Shown: piece after piece, positions 55,170 to 64,000 of the stretch
Position numbering within the stretch: the first letter of the stretch is position 1
How the letters are laid out: every line of letters begins with the position of its first letter
Assembly: GCF_010993705.1 (NCBI RefSeq)
Contig: NZ_WOFO01000003.1
Span: 248,001 to 312,000 of the forward strand
DNA: 64,000 nt
Direction: 5' to 3'
Source: Cyclobacterium sp. SYSU L10401
Lineage (GTDB): Bacteria > Bacteroidota > Bacteroidia > Cytophagales > Cyclobacteriaceae
Notes under the pieces: generated by a model
Told to the model about the DNA's origin: nothing
What the model saw: only the letters and a program-made list of their open reading frames with translations
The model's database searches: none
Translations under genes and position numbers: made by a program

Positions 55170-55952
55170 ATGAAAGAGAAAATCAAGGTTGCCCAGCAAC
55201 TCCTGGCCGAAAAAGGATACTATCAGGGAGGCATTGATGGAATTTTTGGACCCAATACCCTTGATGCCCTTCATAAGGTGCAGGGAATTGATCACGGACT
55301 TCCCAATTCCCGTAAAATTACCATGCTGATCCAATTGGGAGCCAAGGCAAAAGGGTTTGATGCTGGTGCCATTGATGGGATGTGGGGTCCACAAACCCAG
55401 TTTGCCTTTGAAGAATTGGCTTTTCTCATGGAGCATGGGCGGAAGAGAGGTTCCTGGAGACCTGAGGAAATGGAGGCAACCAATAAGTGGCCCAGGCAAA
55501 ATTCGCCTGAATTCGCCCAGTTTTATGGACAAAGGGGCCAAAATCTGGTAACGATCGATGCTCCCTATGAGCTTAAAATTGCCTGGGACCTACGCTATAG
55601 GGCCAGGAAAATAACCTGCCACCGAAAAGTGGCAGAAAGCTTGGTAACTGTGTTGGAAAATGTACTTCAGATTTACGGAGAAAATGACATTCAGGCCTTA
55701 AGGTTAAATTATTTTGGTGGCTGCTATAACAACAGGCTGATGCGTGGAGGAACGCGCTGGTCTACACATGCCTGGGGTGTCGCCTTGGATTTTGATCCGG
55801 ACAGAAACCGATTGACCTGGGGTAGAGATCAGGCGTCATTTGCCCATCCGGTGTATGATGAATGGTGGCGTTGTTGGGAGGAAGAAGGTTGGGTCAGCCT
55901 GGGACGCAGACGAAATTTTGACTGGATGCACATTCAGGCGGCAGAATTATAG
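55170..55952 (+). CDS. eCIS endolysin candidate: two peptidoglycan-binding repeats plus M15-type peptidase
   Basis: 260 residues. Two PG_binding_1-like units (GYYQGGIDGIFGPNTLDAL and FDAGAIDGMWGPQTQFAF) precede an M15-type domain: STHAWGVALDFD gives His200 and Asp207 as zinc ligands and DWMHIQ gives Asp251 and His254. The pattern SxHxxGxAxD and DxxHxQ is that of D-Ala-D-Ala or L-Ala-D-Glu peptidases of phage endolysins. It has no signal peptide. As the last gene of the eCIS operon it may lyse the producer so that particles get out. It is 49 bases after the ATPase and convergent with ggt. Confidence 0.88.
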   Translation: MKEKIKVAQQLLAEKGYYQGGIDGIFGPNTLDALHKVQGIDHGLPNSRKITMLIQLGAKAKGFDAGAIDGMWGPQTQFAFEELAFLMEHGRKRGSWRPEEMEATNKWPRQNSPEFAQFYGQRGQNLVTIDAPYELKIAWDLRYRARKITCHRKVAESLVTVLENVLQIYGENDIQALRLNYFGGCYNNRLMRGGTRWSTHAWGVALDFDPDRNRLTWGRDQASFAHPVYDEWWRCWEEEGWVSLGRRRNFDWMHIQAAEL

Positions 55953-57824
55953 TTACCATCCAATTCCATAATCCTCTCCATGATTACTGGCCCCACCCCA
56001 CAAGGTGCCATGTTCCCAGTCAAACCAAATTGCATTAATAGGCCCTGACGTTCTTTCCCGGAAATCCATTTTGTACCCCCTGCTTTGCAAGTCTCTCCTG
56101 ACCCAGGAGGGCGTTTCGCTCTGTAAGGTCAGGGCTCCGGGTTTGATTTCGTGGTTACCAAATGCCGCCTGCATTTGGTAACTGTTGATATTGGGGGCTT
56201 CTACTGCCTGCTGAACATTCATGTCAAATTCTACCATGTTCAGGAAAAGCTGCAGTAAGTTTTGGTCCTGGGTATCACCACCCTGGACGGCAAATGCCAT
56301 CAATGGTTTTCCATCCTTCAAGGCCAAAGAAGGTGTTAAGGTCACCCTGGGTCTTTTGCCTGGTGCTACCACATTGAAAGGATTGACTTCTTTGTCCAGG
56401 ACGAAACTCTGCATGCGCTGGCTTAAACCTATGCCTGTATTGCCTGCAATAACCGCAGGAATCCAGCCTCCACTTGGGGTCACGGAAACCAGCCATCCTT
56501 CTTTGTCGGCTGTTACAATAGAGGTAGTGCCGGCGGTGAAATCTTTAAGGAAACTGTCACTTACTTTCGCATCGGCGTTTTCACTGTATTCGTAATAATT
56601 CTTGCTGTAATTCTCCAACTGGCTTTTAAAGGGGTTTTCCTCATTTTGGAAAGGGTAGGGGTCCCCCGGATTTGCCCAGGGATCATTGCTTTGGGTGATC
56701 AATTTTGCCCTTTCTTTGGCATATGTTTTAGATAACAATCCTTGCATGGGGCTTTTTGGGGAAAAAGCAGGATCGCCATAGTAAAAATCCCTATCAGCAA
56801 AAGCCAGGTTCATTGCCTGGTAAAGGGTGTGGATATAATTGGCAGAATTGAAGCCCATTCCCTTCAAATCGAAATTTTCCAGGATATTCAGGGATTGAAG
56901 CAGGGCCGGCCCTTGTGTCCACTCCTGTAATTTGTAAACATCTATTCCTTTATAATTTACATGTAGTGGACTTTCAATTTTTACTTCCCAATTGGCCAGA
57001 TCGGATTTGCGGATCAAACCTCCCTGTTCCTGAACACTTCTGGTCATCTCATCCGCAATGTCTCCGAGATAAAATCTGTCGTAGGCTGCCTGTAAGGCTT
57101 CTTCCCTGGTTTTTCCGGCGGCTAAAGCGGTTTGTTCCGCATCTACGAGCTTCTGAAGGGTAGCCAATAGATCATGTTGCTCAAAAATTTCACCAGCAGA
57201 AGGAGCCTCCCGGTCTTCTCCCAAATGCGGTAAAAAAACCTTTTGGGAATAAGGCCATTCTTTGATCATTTCTTTGTCGCTTTCTATGGCATTGGCCGTC
57301 TGTGCTTCAATGGGATAGCCATTGGCCATTTCCATGGCCGGAGCAAGTACTTCCTTTAAACTTAATTTACCATATTTAGCAAGCATGGTGATCAAACCTC
57401 CGGGAGTTCCCGGAGTTACTGCCGATAAAGGGCCGTAGCTGGGGGGGAACTTTAAGCCTTCTTCTTTATAAAATTCAGCCGTGGCACCGGTAGGTGCTAC
57501 ACCCAAGGCATTAATGGCTATTACCTCAGCGGTGTGGGGATTATAAATCAGGGCCTGGGTTTCCCCTCCCCAACTCAATACATCCCACATGGTGCAGGTA
57601 GCAGCCAACATGGCACAAGCGGCGTCTACAGCATTTCCCCCTTGTTGGAAGATCATGGCTCCGGCCGTAGCTCCTAATGGTTTACCGGTTATGGCCATCC
57701 AATGTTTCCCGTGCAGCACCGGTTTTTGGGTTTGCTGGCTCAATACTGGCAAGGTCAGGCAGGCAGAAACCACAAAAGCAAAAAATATTTGGAGTATTAG
57801 CGGACTAATTTTTTGTATTACCAT
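55953..57824 (-). CDS. Gamma-glutamyltransferase, exported
   Basis: Periplasmic Ntn-hydrolase that cleaves glutathione and gamma-glutamyl amides. 623 residues with a signal peptide (mature near QQTQKP). The autoprocessing Thr is in FTAGTTSIVTADKEG and starts the small subunit; GQRPRVTLTPSLALKDGKPLMA (here GKRPRVTLTPSLALKDG) is a hallmark, and EAPNINSYQMQAAFGN closes the fold. GGNAVDAACAMLA is the N-terminal glutamate-pocket block. Its stop abuts the endolysin stop without overlap, and no shared terminator is visible. Confidence 0.93.
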   Translation of the reverse strand: MVIQKISPLILQIFFAFVVSACLTLPVLSQQTQKPVLHGKHWMAITGKPLGATAGAMIFQQGGNAVDAACAMLAATCTMWDVLSWGGETQALIYNPHTAEVIAINALGVAPTGATAEFYKEEGLKFPPSYGPLSAVTPGTPGGLITMLAKYGKLSLKEVLAPAMEMANGYPIEAQTANAIESDKEMIKEWPYSQKVFLPHLGEDREAPSAGEIFEQHDLLATLQKLVDAEQTALAAGKTREEALQAAYDRFYLGDIADEMTRSVQEQGGLIRKSDLANWEVKIESPLHVNYKGIDVYKLQEWTQGPALLQSLNILENFDLKGMGFNSANYIHTLYQAMNLAFADRDFYYGDPAFSPKSPMQGLLSKTYAKERAKLITQSNDPWANPGDPYPFQNEENPFKSQLENYSKNYYEYSENADAKVSDSFLKDFTAGTTSIVTADKEGWLVSVTPSGGWIPAVIAGNTGIGLSQRMQSFVLDKEVNPFNVVAPGKRPRVTLTPSLALKDGKPLMAFAVQGGDTQDQNLLQLFLNMVEFDMNVQQAVEAPNINSYQMQAAFGNHEIKPGALTLQSETPSWVRRDLQSRGYKMDFRERTSGPINAIWFDWEHGTLWGGASNHGEDYGIGW

Positions 57825-57858
57825 TTTGAAGTTCTAATTTTAAAGAATAAAGGAATTT

Positions 57859-58218
57859 ATGCAATTAATTTTTATGGATGAAATATTTCTTTATGCAATG
57901 GCAATTTTTTATGTAACTGCTGGTATCATGCATTTTGTGAAACCAAAGTTATATATCAGTATCATTCCTCCATACATTCCCCAACCCAGATTGGTAAATA
58001 GTTTGGCAGGAATGATAGAAGTGGTATTGGGATTGGGTCTGGTTTTTGAACCCACCCGAACTGTAGCTGCCTATGGCATCATCCTATTGTTGATTGCGGT
58101 ATTTCCGGCCAATCTGTATATGTATCAACGGAAGAACAAAGGACTTCCGAGATGGTTGTTGCTTTTAAGACTCCCATTACAGTTATTACTGATAGGTTGG
58201 GCCTACATTTACACTTAA
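57859..58218 (+). CDS. DoxX-like small membrane protein
   Basis: 119 residues with four predicted transmembrane helices (about 7-27, 47-66, 71-90, 98-117). FVKPKLYISIIPPYIPQP between helices 1 and 2 and MIEVVLGLGLVFEP in helix 2 match the DoxX/DUF417-like family, whose exact function is unsettled (links to thiosulfate:quinone oxidoreduction and redox control are known for relatives). The first Met may be at 57874 (MDEIFLYAM). It ends 12 bases before the helicase start and lies in the same orientation. Confidence 0.85.
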   Translation: MQLIFMDEIFLYAMAIFYVTAGIMHFVKPKLYISIIPPYIPQPRLVNSLAGMIEVVLGLGLVFEPTRTVAAYGIILLLIAVFPANLYMYQRKNKGLPRWLLLLRLPLQLLLIGWAYIYT

Positions 58219-58230
58219 ACTAAGAAAAAA

Positions 58231-59571
58231 TTGACATTTAGTGAATTTAATTTTGTTGCCGAACTCCAGGAGGGCTTAGATGCCATGGGTTTTGAAAAAC
58301 CGACTCCCATACAGGAACAAGCGATTCCAATAATAATGGAAGGCAGAGACCTGATCGCAACCGCACAAACAGGTACAGGAAAAACAGCGGCTTTTATTTT
58401 GCCGGTTTTAAACCAAATCAGTCAAAGCCAGAAAAAAGGAGTTAAAGTCCTAATCATTGCTCCTACCCGGGAGCTGGCCATACAAATTGACCAGCAGATC
58501 CAGGGTTTGGCGTATTTTCTGGGTATCAGTTCCATTCCCATCTATGGAGGGGGCGACGGGAATACCTGGGAACAGCAACGAAAGGCCCTGGAACTGGGAG
58601 CAGAAATCGTAGTGGCCACCCCTGGTAGGTTGATTGCGCTTTTGGCTGGAGGAAAGGTGAAATTTGATGCCCTTGAAAACCTGATTCTGGATGAAGCGGA
58701 CAGGATGCTGGACATGGGTTTTTCGGATGATATCCTGACCATTATTCAGCACCTTCCCAAAAAACGGCAGACTTTATTGTTTTCCGCCACCATGCCACCC
58801 AAGATCAGGAAATTTTCCCAGCAGATCCTACATGATCCGGAGCAAATTTCCATAGCATTGGGCAAAACGGCGAAAGGTGTCAGCCAATATGTCTATCATG
58901 TATATGATGGGCAAAAAGAGGCCTTGGTTAACCATATTCTGAAATCTCAGGATTTCCAGGCAGTCATCATTTTCTGTTCCACCAAGGACAAGGTAAAATC
59001 TCTGTTCAAAACACTAAAAAAACAGTTTCAAGTTGAGGCTTTTCATGCTGACCTGGACCAATCAGAAAGGGAGCAAATCATGTCAGCCTTCAAAAACAAA
59101 TCCCTGAAAATTTTAGTGGCTACTGATATCTTATCCAGGGGAATCGACGTGGAAGACATTGAAATGGTGGTTAATTTTGATACACCCAATGACCCTGAGG
59201 ATTATGTGCACCGGGTAGGCAGGACAGCAAGGGCGGAAAAAAAGGGTAAAGCCGTGACCTTTGTCAATGAGAAGGACAGGTACAAATACCGCAATATTCA
59301 AAACCTGATAGGGCTGGAAATTGAAGTAGTACCCAACCCTGAGGAAATCGGCCCGGGTCCTGACCTGGCAGCTGCCTCCTCCGGTAAGTCATATGGTAAA
59401 TCTGCAGGAGGGGCCAAGCCGAAGGGTAAGAAAAATAAATTTAAAAGTAAACCCCGATCCAATCCCAGTACAAAGCCCAGGGAAAATCCTGAAAGTGGTG
59501 AAAAGAAACCTTCTTCTGTGAAGTCATCTGACAACAAATTCAGAAAGCGGAAAAATATAAAGGACGGTTAA
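58231..59571 (+). CDS. DEAD-box RNA helicase (RhlE-like), TTG start
   Basis: 446 residues. The Q motif (GFEKPTPIQEQAIP), motif I (AQTGTGKT), PTRELA, TPGR, DEAD, SAT and HRVGRTAR are all present in order. After the core (ends near 365) comes a basic, Lys/Pro/Ser-rich tail, GGAKPKGKKNKFKSK, common in cold-adapted Bacteroidota helicases. The start is TTG 58231: a TAA lies in frame just upstream and no ATG occurs before the conserved FSEFNF. The protein unwinds RNA duplexes in ribosome assembly and decay. Confidence 0.94.
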   Translation: MTFSEFNFVAELQEGLDAMGFEKPTPIQEQAIPIIMEGRDLIATAQTGTGKTAAFILPVLNQISQSQKKGVKVLIIAPTRELAIQIDQQIQGLAYFLGISSIPIYGGGDGNTWEQQRKALELGAEIVVATPGRLIALLAGGKVKFDALENLILDEADRMLDMGFSDDILTIIQHLPKKRQTLLFSATMPPKIRKFSQQILHDPEQISIALGKTAKGVSQYVYHVYDGQKEALVNHILKSQDFQAVIIFCSTKDKVKSLFKTLKKQFQVEAFHADLDQSEREQIMSAFKNKSLKILVATDILSRGIDVEDIEMVVNFDTPNDPEDYVHRVGRTARAEKKGKAVTFVNEKDRYKYRNIQNLIGLEIEVVPNPEEIGPGPDLAAASSGKSYGKSAGGAKPKGKKNKFKSKPRSNPSTKPRENPESGEKKPSSVKSSDNKFRKRKNIKDG

Positions 59572-59600
59572 GGCTTTTTTAACCTTAAATCAAGTTTGCA

Positions 59601-60830
59601 ATGAATGACAAAAGCATATACATCATCGGAGCGGGAATTTCCGGACTTGTAGCAGCCATTGAGCTGGAAAAAGCAGGATATTACCCGGTGATACTGGAAT
59701 CAACTGACCGGGTAGGTGGCAGGGTAAAAACCGATGAAGTGGATGGCTATTTGCTGGATCAGGGTTTCCAGGTTCTGCTTACCGCATACCCTGAGTTAGA
59801 CCGGTACCTGGATCTGGATAAGCTAAAATTAAAAAAATTCAATCCAGGTGCTGTCATTTTCAAGCCTGGCGCAACCTACACGGTATATGACCCTTTACGG
59901 AATCCGCTGAAGATTTTTGCCATGGCATTTTCAAAAGTTGGTACCGTTTGGGACAAATACAAGATGTTTGTCCTGACCCGGGACCTCAAGGAAAAGCCCC
60001 TGGATGCCATTTTTTCGGAGCCTCAGAAGGGAACTTTGGAATACCTGAAAAATTTTGGTTTTTCGGACAAAATCATTCGAAACTTCTTTGCCCCTTTCTT
60101 CAAAGGGATTTTCCTGGAAACAGCCCTTTCCACCTCTTCCCGTATGTTTGAATTTGTGTTTAAGATGTTTGCTGATGGGGAGGCAGCCATCCCTGAAAAT
60201 GGAATGGAGCAGCTAAGTCAGCAACTTCTGGGGAAGTTGGAGCATACCCAAATCCGGTACAATACTCCTGTTCTCAAGTTGGAGAAGAACAAGATTGTGT
60301 TGGAGGATGAAAATGTCATTACAGCCAATGAAATCATTATCGCTACTTCCGCCGAAAAATTAACCGGCCAGGTAGAAACAGTTTTCCACGAAGTGACCAA
60401 TATTTATTTCACCCTGCAGCAATCCTTTATAGGTAAGCCCATGATAGGCCTGGTACCAGATGATAAATTTTTGGTCAACAACCTGGTGTTTTTGACGGAT
60501 GTAAGTCCCAATTATGCGAAAGACGGCAGGGCGCTTTTATCCGTTTCAATAATCAAGGATACCAAAGGCATAGAAAAGCTGGAACAATTGATCGCTCTGG
60601 AATTGGAAGCCCTTACAGGGATCAATGCTGCCTATTTTGAACACGTAAAAACCTATACCATTTCCAAAGCATTGCCTGTAGTTAAGGATGCCAAACACTG
60701 GATACCCCTGCAACATATCAAATTGTATGATCACGTGTACCTGGCCGGTGACCATTTGTTAAATGGCTCCATCAATGCAGCCATGACTTCTGGCAGATTG
60801 GCCGCAGAGGCCGTGATTTCAGGAGAATAG
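59601..60830 (+). CDS. FAD-dependent amine oxidoreductase-like protein
   Basis: 409 residues. The N-terminal Rossmann motif GAGISGLVAAIELEKAGYYPV, the Arg-Gly pair DRVGGRVKTDE and the C-terminal YLAGDHLLNGSINAAMTSGRLAAEAV are hallmarks of the flavin amine oxidase/protoporphyrinogen oxidase group. The substrate-binding region between does not resemble HemY or phytoene desaturase closely. It starts 29 bases after the helicase. The reaction is unknown; a carotenoid or polyamine-type substrate would be a guess. Confidence 0.9.
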   Translation: MNDKSIYIIGAGISGLVAAIELEKAGYYPVILESTDRVGGRVKTDEVDGYLLDQGFQVLLTAYPELDRYLDLDKLKLKKFNPGAVIFKPGATYTVYDPLRNPLKIFAMAFSKVGTVWDKYKMFVLTRDLKEKPLDAIFSEPQKGTLEYLKNFGFSDKIIRNFFAPFFKGIFLETALSTSSRMFEFVFKMFADGEAAIPENGMEQLSQQLLGKLEHTQIRYNTPVLKLEKNKIVLEDENVITANEIIIATSAEKLTGQVETVFHEVTNIYFTLQQSFIGKPMIGLVPDDKFLVNNLVFLTDVSPNYAKDGRALLSVSIIKDTKGIEKLEQLIALELEALTGINAAYFEHVKTYTISKALPVVKDAKHWIPLQHIKLYDHVYLAGDHLLNGSINAAMTSGRLAAEAVISGE

Positions 60831-60884
60831 GATAGTCTTTAAGGATAAAATGAACTGGCTGCTTCCAGGTATTTTTGTCCCCAC

Positions 60885-62627
60885 CTAGATTCTTGCCTGA
60901 AAAGTATACAAATCATAATACCTTCCCTGGGTAGCGATGAGTTCTTCATGCTTGCCCCTCTCCACTATCCGGCCCTTTTCAATCACCAGAATCTGGTCGG
61001 CCTGCCTTATGGTACTCAACCTATGTGCGATGACAAAGGTGGTTCGACCTCTCATTAGTCTTTTGAGACTGGTTTGAATGTAGTTTTCACTTTCAGCGTC
61101 CAGATTACTCGTGGCCTCATCTAATATTAAAATGCGTGGATCGGCCAGTATGGCACGAGCGATGGCAAGCCGCTGCCGCTGGCCTCCGGAAAGCTTGATT
61201 CCTCTTTCTCCGATTACCGTTTCCAGTCCATGTTCAAATTGATCTGTAAATTGATTGACATAAGCGGATTGAACTGCTTCCTGAAGGGCTGCTTCGCTGG
61301 CATCGGGCCTTGGGAAAAGGATATTTTCCCGGATGGTTCCCTCAAAGAGAAAATCATCCTGCAGGACCACTCCCAACTGACTTCTATAGGAATTGAGATC
61401 CACCTGGCTGAGATCTTGTCCATCTATGGTTATCAAACCGGATGTTGGATTCAGGAATGAGGCTACCAAACCTGAAATGGTTGTTTTTCCTGAACCTGAA
61501 CTCCCCACCAGGGCGGTTACAGATCCTGGCCTGGCTTCAAAATCAATGCCCTTGATGATTTCATTGCCAGGTTCGTACCCAAAATGTACATCCTGGAAAA
61601 CTACCCTCCCTTCAATTTCAGGCAAATGGATGTTCCTTTTCGCTGGATCTGCTTCCAAAGGAAGGTTCATCAGTTCCTCGGTGCGGTCTAAGCCCGCAAA
61701 TGCCTCTGTCAATTGGCTTCCGATATTGCTCATTTGAAGGATGGGGGCAATCATAAAACCCAGGAGCAGTGTAAATGCCAGAAAATCTCCAAAAGTCAGT
61801 TGTTCTTCCATAATCATGTAGCCACCAATACCCATGATACCGGCAGAGGCGAGACCCAGTAAAAAGGTAGCTGCACTGGTCACAAAACTGGTTGCAGTAA
61901 GGCTACTTTTCACATTGAGAAAAAGCCGGTGGACTCCGGCTTCGAAAATTTTGGTTTCCTGAATTTCGGCATTGAATCCCTTTATGACCCGGATGCCTCC
62001 CAAGGTTTCCGTTAGTCTTCCGGTAACTTCAGCATTGATTTTACCTCTTTCTCGAAAAATAGGCCTGATCCTCCCAAAAGCCTTAAGTGAAATAAATCCG
62101 AAAATGGCCACAGGGACCAGTACGTAGAGGGTCATGGTAGGGCTGATATAAATCAAAAGGACCAGGCTGATAATGGAAGTTAAAACCCCACCTACCATTT
62201 GGGCCAAACCGGTTCCTACAAGGTTTCTGACGCCTTCTACATCCGTCATTACCCTGGATACCAGCTCACCCGTTTTGGCATTATCAAAAAAGCGGATGGG
62301 CAGGCGGATGATATGGGCCTGAACCTGAGACCTGAGTTTGGCAATGAGGTTCTGTGCCTCCACACTTAATATCTGGGTAAGGGCGTAGGACGTAACTGCC
62401 TGTAGTGTTACGGCTATGCCTACCGCCAGCAGCAACCATTTAAGTAAATCAAAATCATTAGAAGGAATGACTTCATCTACCAGGTATTTGCTTGCATAAG
62501 GAAGGACCAAACCGGAAAGTCTGCTGATAATGATCAATATCAGGCCTATAATAACATACTTGCGGCGGGGCCAGATGATGTTTTTGAAAACGTTTTTTAA
62601 ACTGACATTTCCTGTTGGTTTTTTCAT
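60885..62627 (-). CDS. MsbA-type ABC exporter (fused permease-ATPase)
   Basis: 580 residues, the half-transporter layout: six transmembrane helices (about 20-310) and an ATPase domain with Walker A GSSGSGKTT, the signature LSGGQRQR, and Walker B ILILDEATS followed by the H-loop FVIAHRLSTIRQ. The EAFAGLDRTEEL linker helix matches lipid A/multidrug exporters of the MsbA/LmrA group. It would work as a homodimer. Divergent from the catalase gene across 459 bases. Substrate cannot be inferred. Confidence 0.93.
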   Translation of the reverse strand: MKKPTGNVSLKNVFKNIIWPRRKYVIIGLILIIISRLSGLVLPYASKYLVDEVIPSNDFDLLKWLLLAVGIAVTLQAVTSYALTQILSVEAQNLIAKLRSQVQAHIIRLPIRFFDNAKTGELVSRVMTDVEGVRNLVGTGLAQMVGGVLTSIISLVLLIYISPTMTLYVLVPVAIFGFISLKAFGRIRPIFRERGKINAEVTGRLTETLGGIRVIKGFNAEIQETKIFEAGVHRLFLNVKSSLTATSFVTSAATFLLGLASAGIMGIGGYMIMEEQLTFGDFLAFTLLLGFMIAPILQMSNIGSQLTEAFAGLDRTEELMNLPLEADPAKRNIHLPEIEGRVVFQDVHFGYEPGNEIIKGIDFEARPGSVTALVGSSGSGKTTISGLVASFLNPTSGLITIDGQDLSQVDLNSYRSQLGVVLQDDFLFEGTIRENILFPRPDASEAALQEAVQSAYVNQFTDQFEHGLETVIGERGIKLSGGQRQRLAIARAILADPRILILDEATSNLDAESENYIQTSLKRLMRGRTTFVIAHRLSTIRQADQILVIEKGRIVERGKHEELIATQGRYYDLYTFQARI

Positions 62628-63086
62628 AGCTTGGTTTCCAATAAGTCCGAAATTTAGTGATTTATTCTCCCAATTTGGTCGATATGATTAAAATTCAGGT
62701 TGAAAAGGACGCTGAGATCTAAGGTTTCCGACTACCAATAAAGGAATTGGCTGTTGATTGGAATTAGGCTGTTTTAATATAAAATTAAATTCAATTTTAC
62801 TAGTATATTTTATTATTGCTAATAAAAATTGTAAAATAAATTAATTTTATACCATTAAATAGTAAATCTATAAATGGCTTGGCAGGATGTTTGATATTGA
62901 AAATAATGCCAGCTAATTGTTGAATATTGATCACAAGATCGGATATAATCACTTTTAATCTGGAGCCTCACCAAAAAAACCAAGACCAATCTAGGAAACT
63001 AGAACCATTGAAAATAGGCACTGCTGATACAAACTTGGCCCTATTCTAAAAGCAAGAAAGACAATTAACCTAAACCATAATACCCT
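62628..63086 (+). other. 459-bp intergenic region between divergent ABC exporter and catalase genes
   Basis: A/T-rich, with the most A/T-rich part at about 62770-62870. CAATTTT near 62792 and AAAATTG near 62826 form a loose inverted repeat. No exact TAnnTTTG element was found on the plus strand. It must hold promoters for both genes. I saw no tRNA, sRNA or reading frame of note. Confidence 0.65.
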
Positions 63087-64000
63087 ATGAAAGATTCTAA
63101 AAATCAACCCAACCAGAAACTCGGAGATTTAGAGAAAAACACCTTAAAGAATGAAAATAAAGCCATGACTACCGATCAGGGGCTGAAGATTAATGACGAT
63201 CAAAATAGTTTGAAGGCTGGAGAACGGGGACCCTCTCTGCTGGAGGATTTCATTTTGAGGGAAAAAATCACCCATTTTGACCACGAGCGAATTCCAGAGC
63301 GCATTGTCCATGCCAGAGGCTCGGGAGCACATGGGGTATTCAAATTACATACTTCCCTGAGTAAATATACCAAGGCAAAAATCTTTACAGAGGTAGGTAA
63401 GGAGACGCCGGTTTTTACAAGGTTCTCTACCGTAGCAGGGTCTAAGGGTAGTACTGATTTGGCCAGGGATGTCCGGGGCTTTGCGGTAAAATTCTATACA
63501 GATGAGGGGAATTATGATCTGGTGGGTAATAATATGCCCGTTTTTTTTATACAGGATGCCATGAAATTCCCCGATCTGGTGCATGCCGTCAAACCGGAAC
63601 CACATAACGAAGTGCCGCAAGCCGCCTCAGCTCACGATACTTTTTGGGATTTTATATCCTTAATGCCGGAATCGCTACACATGACCATGTGGGCCATGAG
63701 CGATCGTGCCATTCCCCGTAGCTTACGCATGATGGAAGGTTTCGGCGTCCATACCTTCAGATTGGTCAATGAAGAAAACGAGTCTACTTTTGTGAAATTT
63801 CACTGGAAACCAAAGTTGGGTGTGCACTCGGTTCTATGGGATGAGGCTCAGAAAATTTCAGGAAAAGACAGTGATTTTCACAAAAAGGACTTGTGGAATG
63901 CCATAGAAGAGGGTGATTTTCCAGAATGGGATCTTGGCGTTCAATTGATTCCGGAAGAAGACGAACATAAGTTTGATTTTGATCTGTTGGATGCAACTAA
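63087..64000 (+). CDS. katE: KatE-type (large-subunit, HPII-like) catalase, 3' end beyond the window
   Basis: The first 304 codons of a catalase. [21 protein letters not shown] and [21 protein letters not shown] (both quoted in part) mark the large-subunit clade. The active-site His is in [12 protein letters not shown], the Asn in [15 protein letters not shown], with [19 protein letters not shown] between. The reading frame is open to the window edge. The start is ATG 63087, just after a CCCT run. It detoxifies hydrogen peroxide in the cytoplasm. Confidence 0.93.
   Translation, partial: MKDSKNQPNQKLGDLEKNTLKNENKAMTTDQGLKINDDQNSLKAGERGPSLLEDFILREKITHFDHERIPERIVHARGSGAHGVFKLHTSLSKYTKAKIFTEVGKETPVFTRFSTVAGSKGSTDLARDVRGFAVKFYTDEGNYDLVGNNMPVFFIQDAMKFPDLVHAVKPEPHNEVPQAASAHDTFWDFISLMPESLHMTMWAMSDRAIPRSLRMMEGFGVHTFRLVNEENESTFVKFHWKPKLGVHSVLWDEAQKISGKDSDFHKKDLWNAIEEGDFPEWDLGVQLIPEEDEHKFDFDLLDAT

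Overview
The window reads as chromosomal DNA of a Bacteroidota bacterium, probably a marine member of the Cytophagales/Cyclobacteriaceae (Algoriphagus-like). The reasons are A/T-rich start regions without clear Shine-Dalgarno sequences, several matches to the Bacteroidota -7 promoter element TAnnTTTG, many exported hydrolases, and an extracellular contractile injection system (eCIS) whose gene set resembles the published Algoriphagus machipongonensis AlgoCIS. The genus is inferred; no rRNA or tRNA gene was recognised.

Layout. 1-3.4 kb: end of an upstream gene, a clear terminator, a conserved protein of unknown function and alanine racemase. 3.5-7.5 kb (minus): a methionine operon, metY-metX-VOC protein, with a SAM-I riboswitch in its leader, and a glycerophosphodiesterase downstream. 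7.6-14.5 kb (plus): a PagL-like lipid A deacylase, a subtilase, a cysteine desulfurase, moaC, a MobA-like protein with a degenerate MobB-like N-terminus, and a THUMP-type RNA methyltransferase. 14.7-22.4 kb (minus): five exported hydrolases (three amidohydrolase-fold proteins, only one with intact metal ligands, an NlpC/P60 lipoprotein and an M28 peptidase). 22.6-26.9 kb (plus): a methyltransferase preceded by a 20-codon leader ORF, a PA0069-type radical SAM protein, a DUF3253-like protein, msrA and a large protein with a nucleoside-phosphorylase-like C-terminus. 26.9-29.1 kb (minus): an S74 tail-fibre-domain protein and two paralogous membrane proteins with a TIR-like fold.

29.66-55.95 kb (plus) is the main attraction, an apparently complete eCIS locus. 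In order it holds a DUF4255 tail terminator, an unknown protein (cap-adaptor candidate), sheath with a large helical insertion, inner tube, tube initiator, a 49-codon DUF5908 gene, LysM hub protein, VgrG-like spike, PAAR tip, gp25-like wedge, two very large baseplate proteins, an 881-aa eCIS-associated protein, the tape-measure protein, two DUF4157 cargo candidates (one with a metzincin zinc site, one with an HNH-like motif and a long beta-repeat tail), a TPR protein, the AAA+ ATPase and a peptidoglycan-binding M15-type endolysin. A ~106-bp intergenic module with an 18-bp inverted repeat is duplicated on both sides of the second cargo plus TPR gene, which suggests cassette-like cargo exchange. 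The expected logic is cytoplasmic assembly of the particle, loading of DUF4157 proteins, and release by the endolysin.

55.95-64 kb: gamma-glutamyltransferase (minus), then a DoxX-like protein, a DEAD-box helicase with a TTG start, a FAD amine oxidase-like protein, an MsbA-type ABC exporter (minus) and a KatE-type catalase cut by the window end.
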